Source of the DNA: UBA1424 sp041669225
GTDB lineage: Bacteria; Bacillota_I; Bacilli_A; RFN20; CAG-826
Direction: 5' to 3'
Assembly (NCBI GenBank): GCA_041669225.1
Contig: JBAYBO010000001.1
Coordinates: 1-43,092, forward strand
DNA: 43,092 nucleotides
Position 1 is the stretch's first letter. Each line of letters begins with the position of its first letter. Below, piece by piece: positions 42,712 to 43,092 of the stretch. A program made the position numbers and the translations under genes. Below the pieces are notes generated by a model that did not search any database, was not told the origin of the DNA, and saw nothing but the letters and a program-made list of their open reading frames with translations.

Positions 42712-43092
42712 ATCTGTGTATAAATCAAGAGAAAAGTCGGATGTTACATCGAGGCGAGTATAGAAGGACTCAATGACTTCACCCATGTCGATTTCGACAT
42801 AGTCGACAGCGTCTTTGCTCAACGACCAAATACATATCTCGTCGTCGTATTGATAAGTGTATATGCCTTCCGACTCGTCGTAACTAAGCAAAGAGGGGAC
42901 ATATACGAAATCGGTATATGTTCCGGCATTCATGACTTCAAAATCAATAATGCTGAAATTGGCATAATACGTTAATGGAATATGATCATTGGCATAATAG
43001 TTATAAAGTTCAAAGCCAAACACTTCTTCGAAATCATCAAGAACAAAATCGTCAGGCAAACAACGAATGCGGTCATAGCCTAAATCGCCAAA
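42589..43092 (-). CDS. Unknown acidic, tyrosine-rich protein (truncated by window end)
   Basis: The frame is open from the right edge to the stop at 42589, at least 167 residues, with its N-terminus outside the window. An in-frame TTG at 43059 is not convincing as a start, because the frame continues upstream without a stop. Rich in Asp, Glu, Tyr and Phe with few Lys, and with alternating hydrophobic residues, it looks like an exported beta-rich domain. No family recognised. Confidence 0.65.
   Translation of the reverse strand, partial: FGDLGYDRIRCLPDDFVLDDFEEVFGFELYNYYANDHIPLTYYANFSIIDFEVMNAGTYTDFVYVPSLLSYDESEGIYTYQYDDEICIWSLSKDAVDYVEIDMGEVIESFYTRLDVTSDFSLDLYTDLKYTPASNDFDVYFVGISGIFNPSEETYYVAEAQFYLGVN

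Noticed and set aside
1..43092. tRNA, rRNA, CRISPR arrays, large riboswitches, insertion sequences or prophage genes
   Set aside because: Intergenic gaps are at most about 150 bases, with no cloverleaf, regular spaced repeats, transposase or integrase frames.
1..43092. Use of TGA as tryptophan, as in Mycoplasma
   Set aside because: Conserved tryptophans are TGG, and TGA ends dnaX, tmk and feoB at family-typical positions.

Overview
This is a gene-dense, AT-rich bacterial window with no gene-free stretch above about 150 bases. The organism looks like a low-GC Firmicute or a Tenericutes-type relative (Acholeplasma, Izemoplasma or Erysipelotrichia grade). The basis is the dnaX-ybaB-recR-tmk-holB-ricT-rsmI order, comFA/comFC, a YfhO-family protein, RicT, and many AGGAGG ribosome sites. 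TGA serves as a stop (dnaX, tmk, feoB) and tryptophan is TGG, so this is not the Mycoplasma code. I see no tRNA, rRNA, CRISPR array, insertion sequence or phage gene.

Layout. 1-4850 (minus): prfA, prmC, tsaC and rpiB in a tight operon ending in a terminator, then comFA and comFC. 4870-11020 (plus): the dnaX to rsmI replication/repair operon, divergent from prfA. 11000-14650: a large YfhO-family membrane protein, then a nitroreductase. 14590-16980 (minus): a duplicated DUF1538-like membrane protein with two PII-like regulators. 17020-18810: a pseudouridine synthase and a patatin lipase. 18845-21900: feoA, feoB and a FeoB-associated small protein, divergent from a DtxR/MntR regulator. 21900-25860: a polyamine operon with an arginine decarboxylase-agmatine deiminase fusion, N-carbamoylputrescine amidase and a flavin reductase-like protein. 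25900-30690: an esterase, coaD, an epimerase, a DUF3810-like protein and small membrane proteins. 30750-35670: an esterase, a condensation-fold acyltransferase, a zinc-ribbon membrane protein, a small unknown and a 5'-nucleotidase lipoprotein. 35760-38110: an anion permease and two tandem P-loop kinases. 38170-41515: a MarR-led operon with a glycosyltransferase, a PlsC-like acyltransferase and a DedA-like membrane protein. 41540-43092: a DNA-deoxyinosine glycosylase, a YjbQ protein and a truncated unknown gene.

How the genes work together. The housekeeping blocks handle translation termination (PrfA and its methylase PrmC), tRNA t6A synthesis, the clamp loader (DnaX, HolB), recombination (RecR) and dTMP supply. 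The accessory blocks are self-contained modules: iron uptake under a probable metal-sensing repressor, a complete arginine-to-putrescine route in two adjacent genes, a membrane protein with paired PII sensors, and a MarR-controlled lipid or glycolipid set.

The most notable items are the decarboxylase-deiminase fusion, the DUF1538 plus double PII operon, the MarR lipid operon with its operator on the promoter, an 18-bp perfect palindrome filling the acyltransferase leader, and a set of genes whose -10 box lies 6-7 bases before the start codon, which suggests leaderless mRNAs. All functions are read from sequence motifs and known families; no database search was possible.
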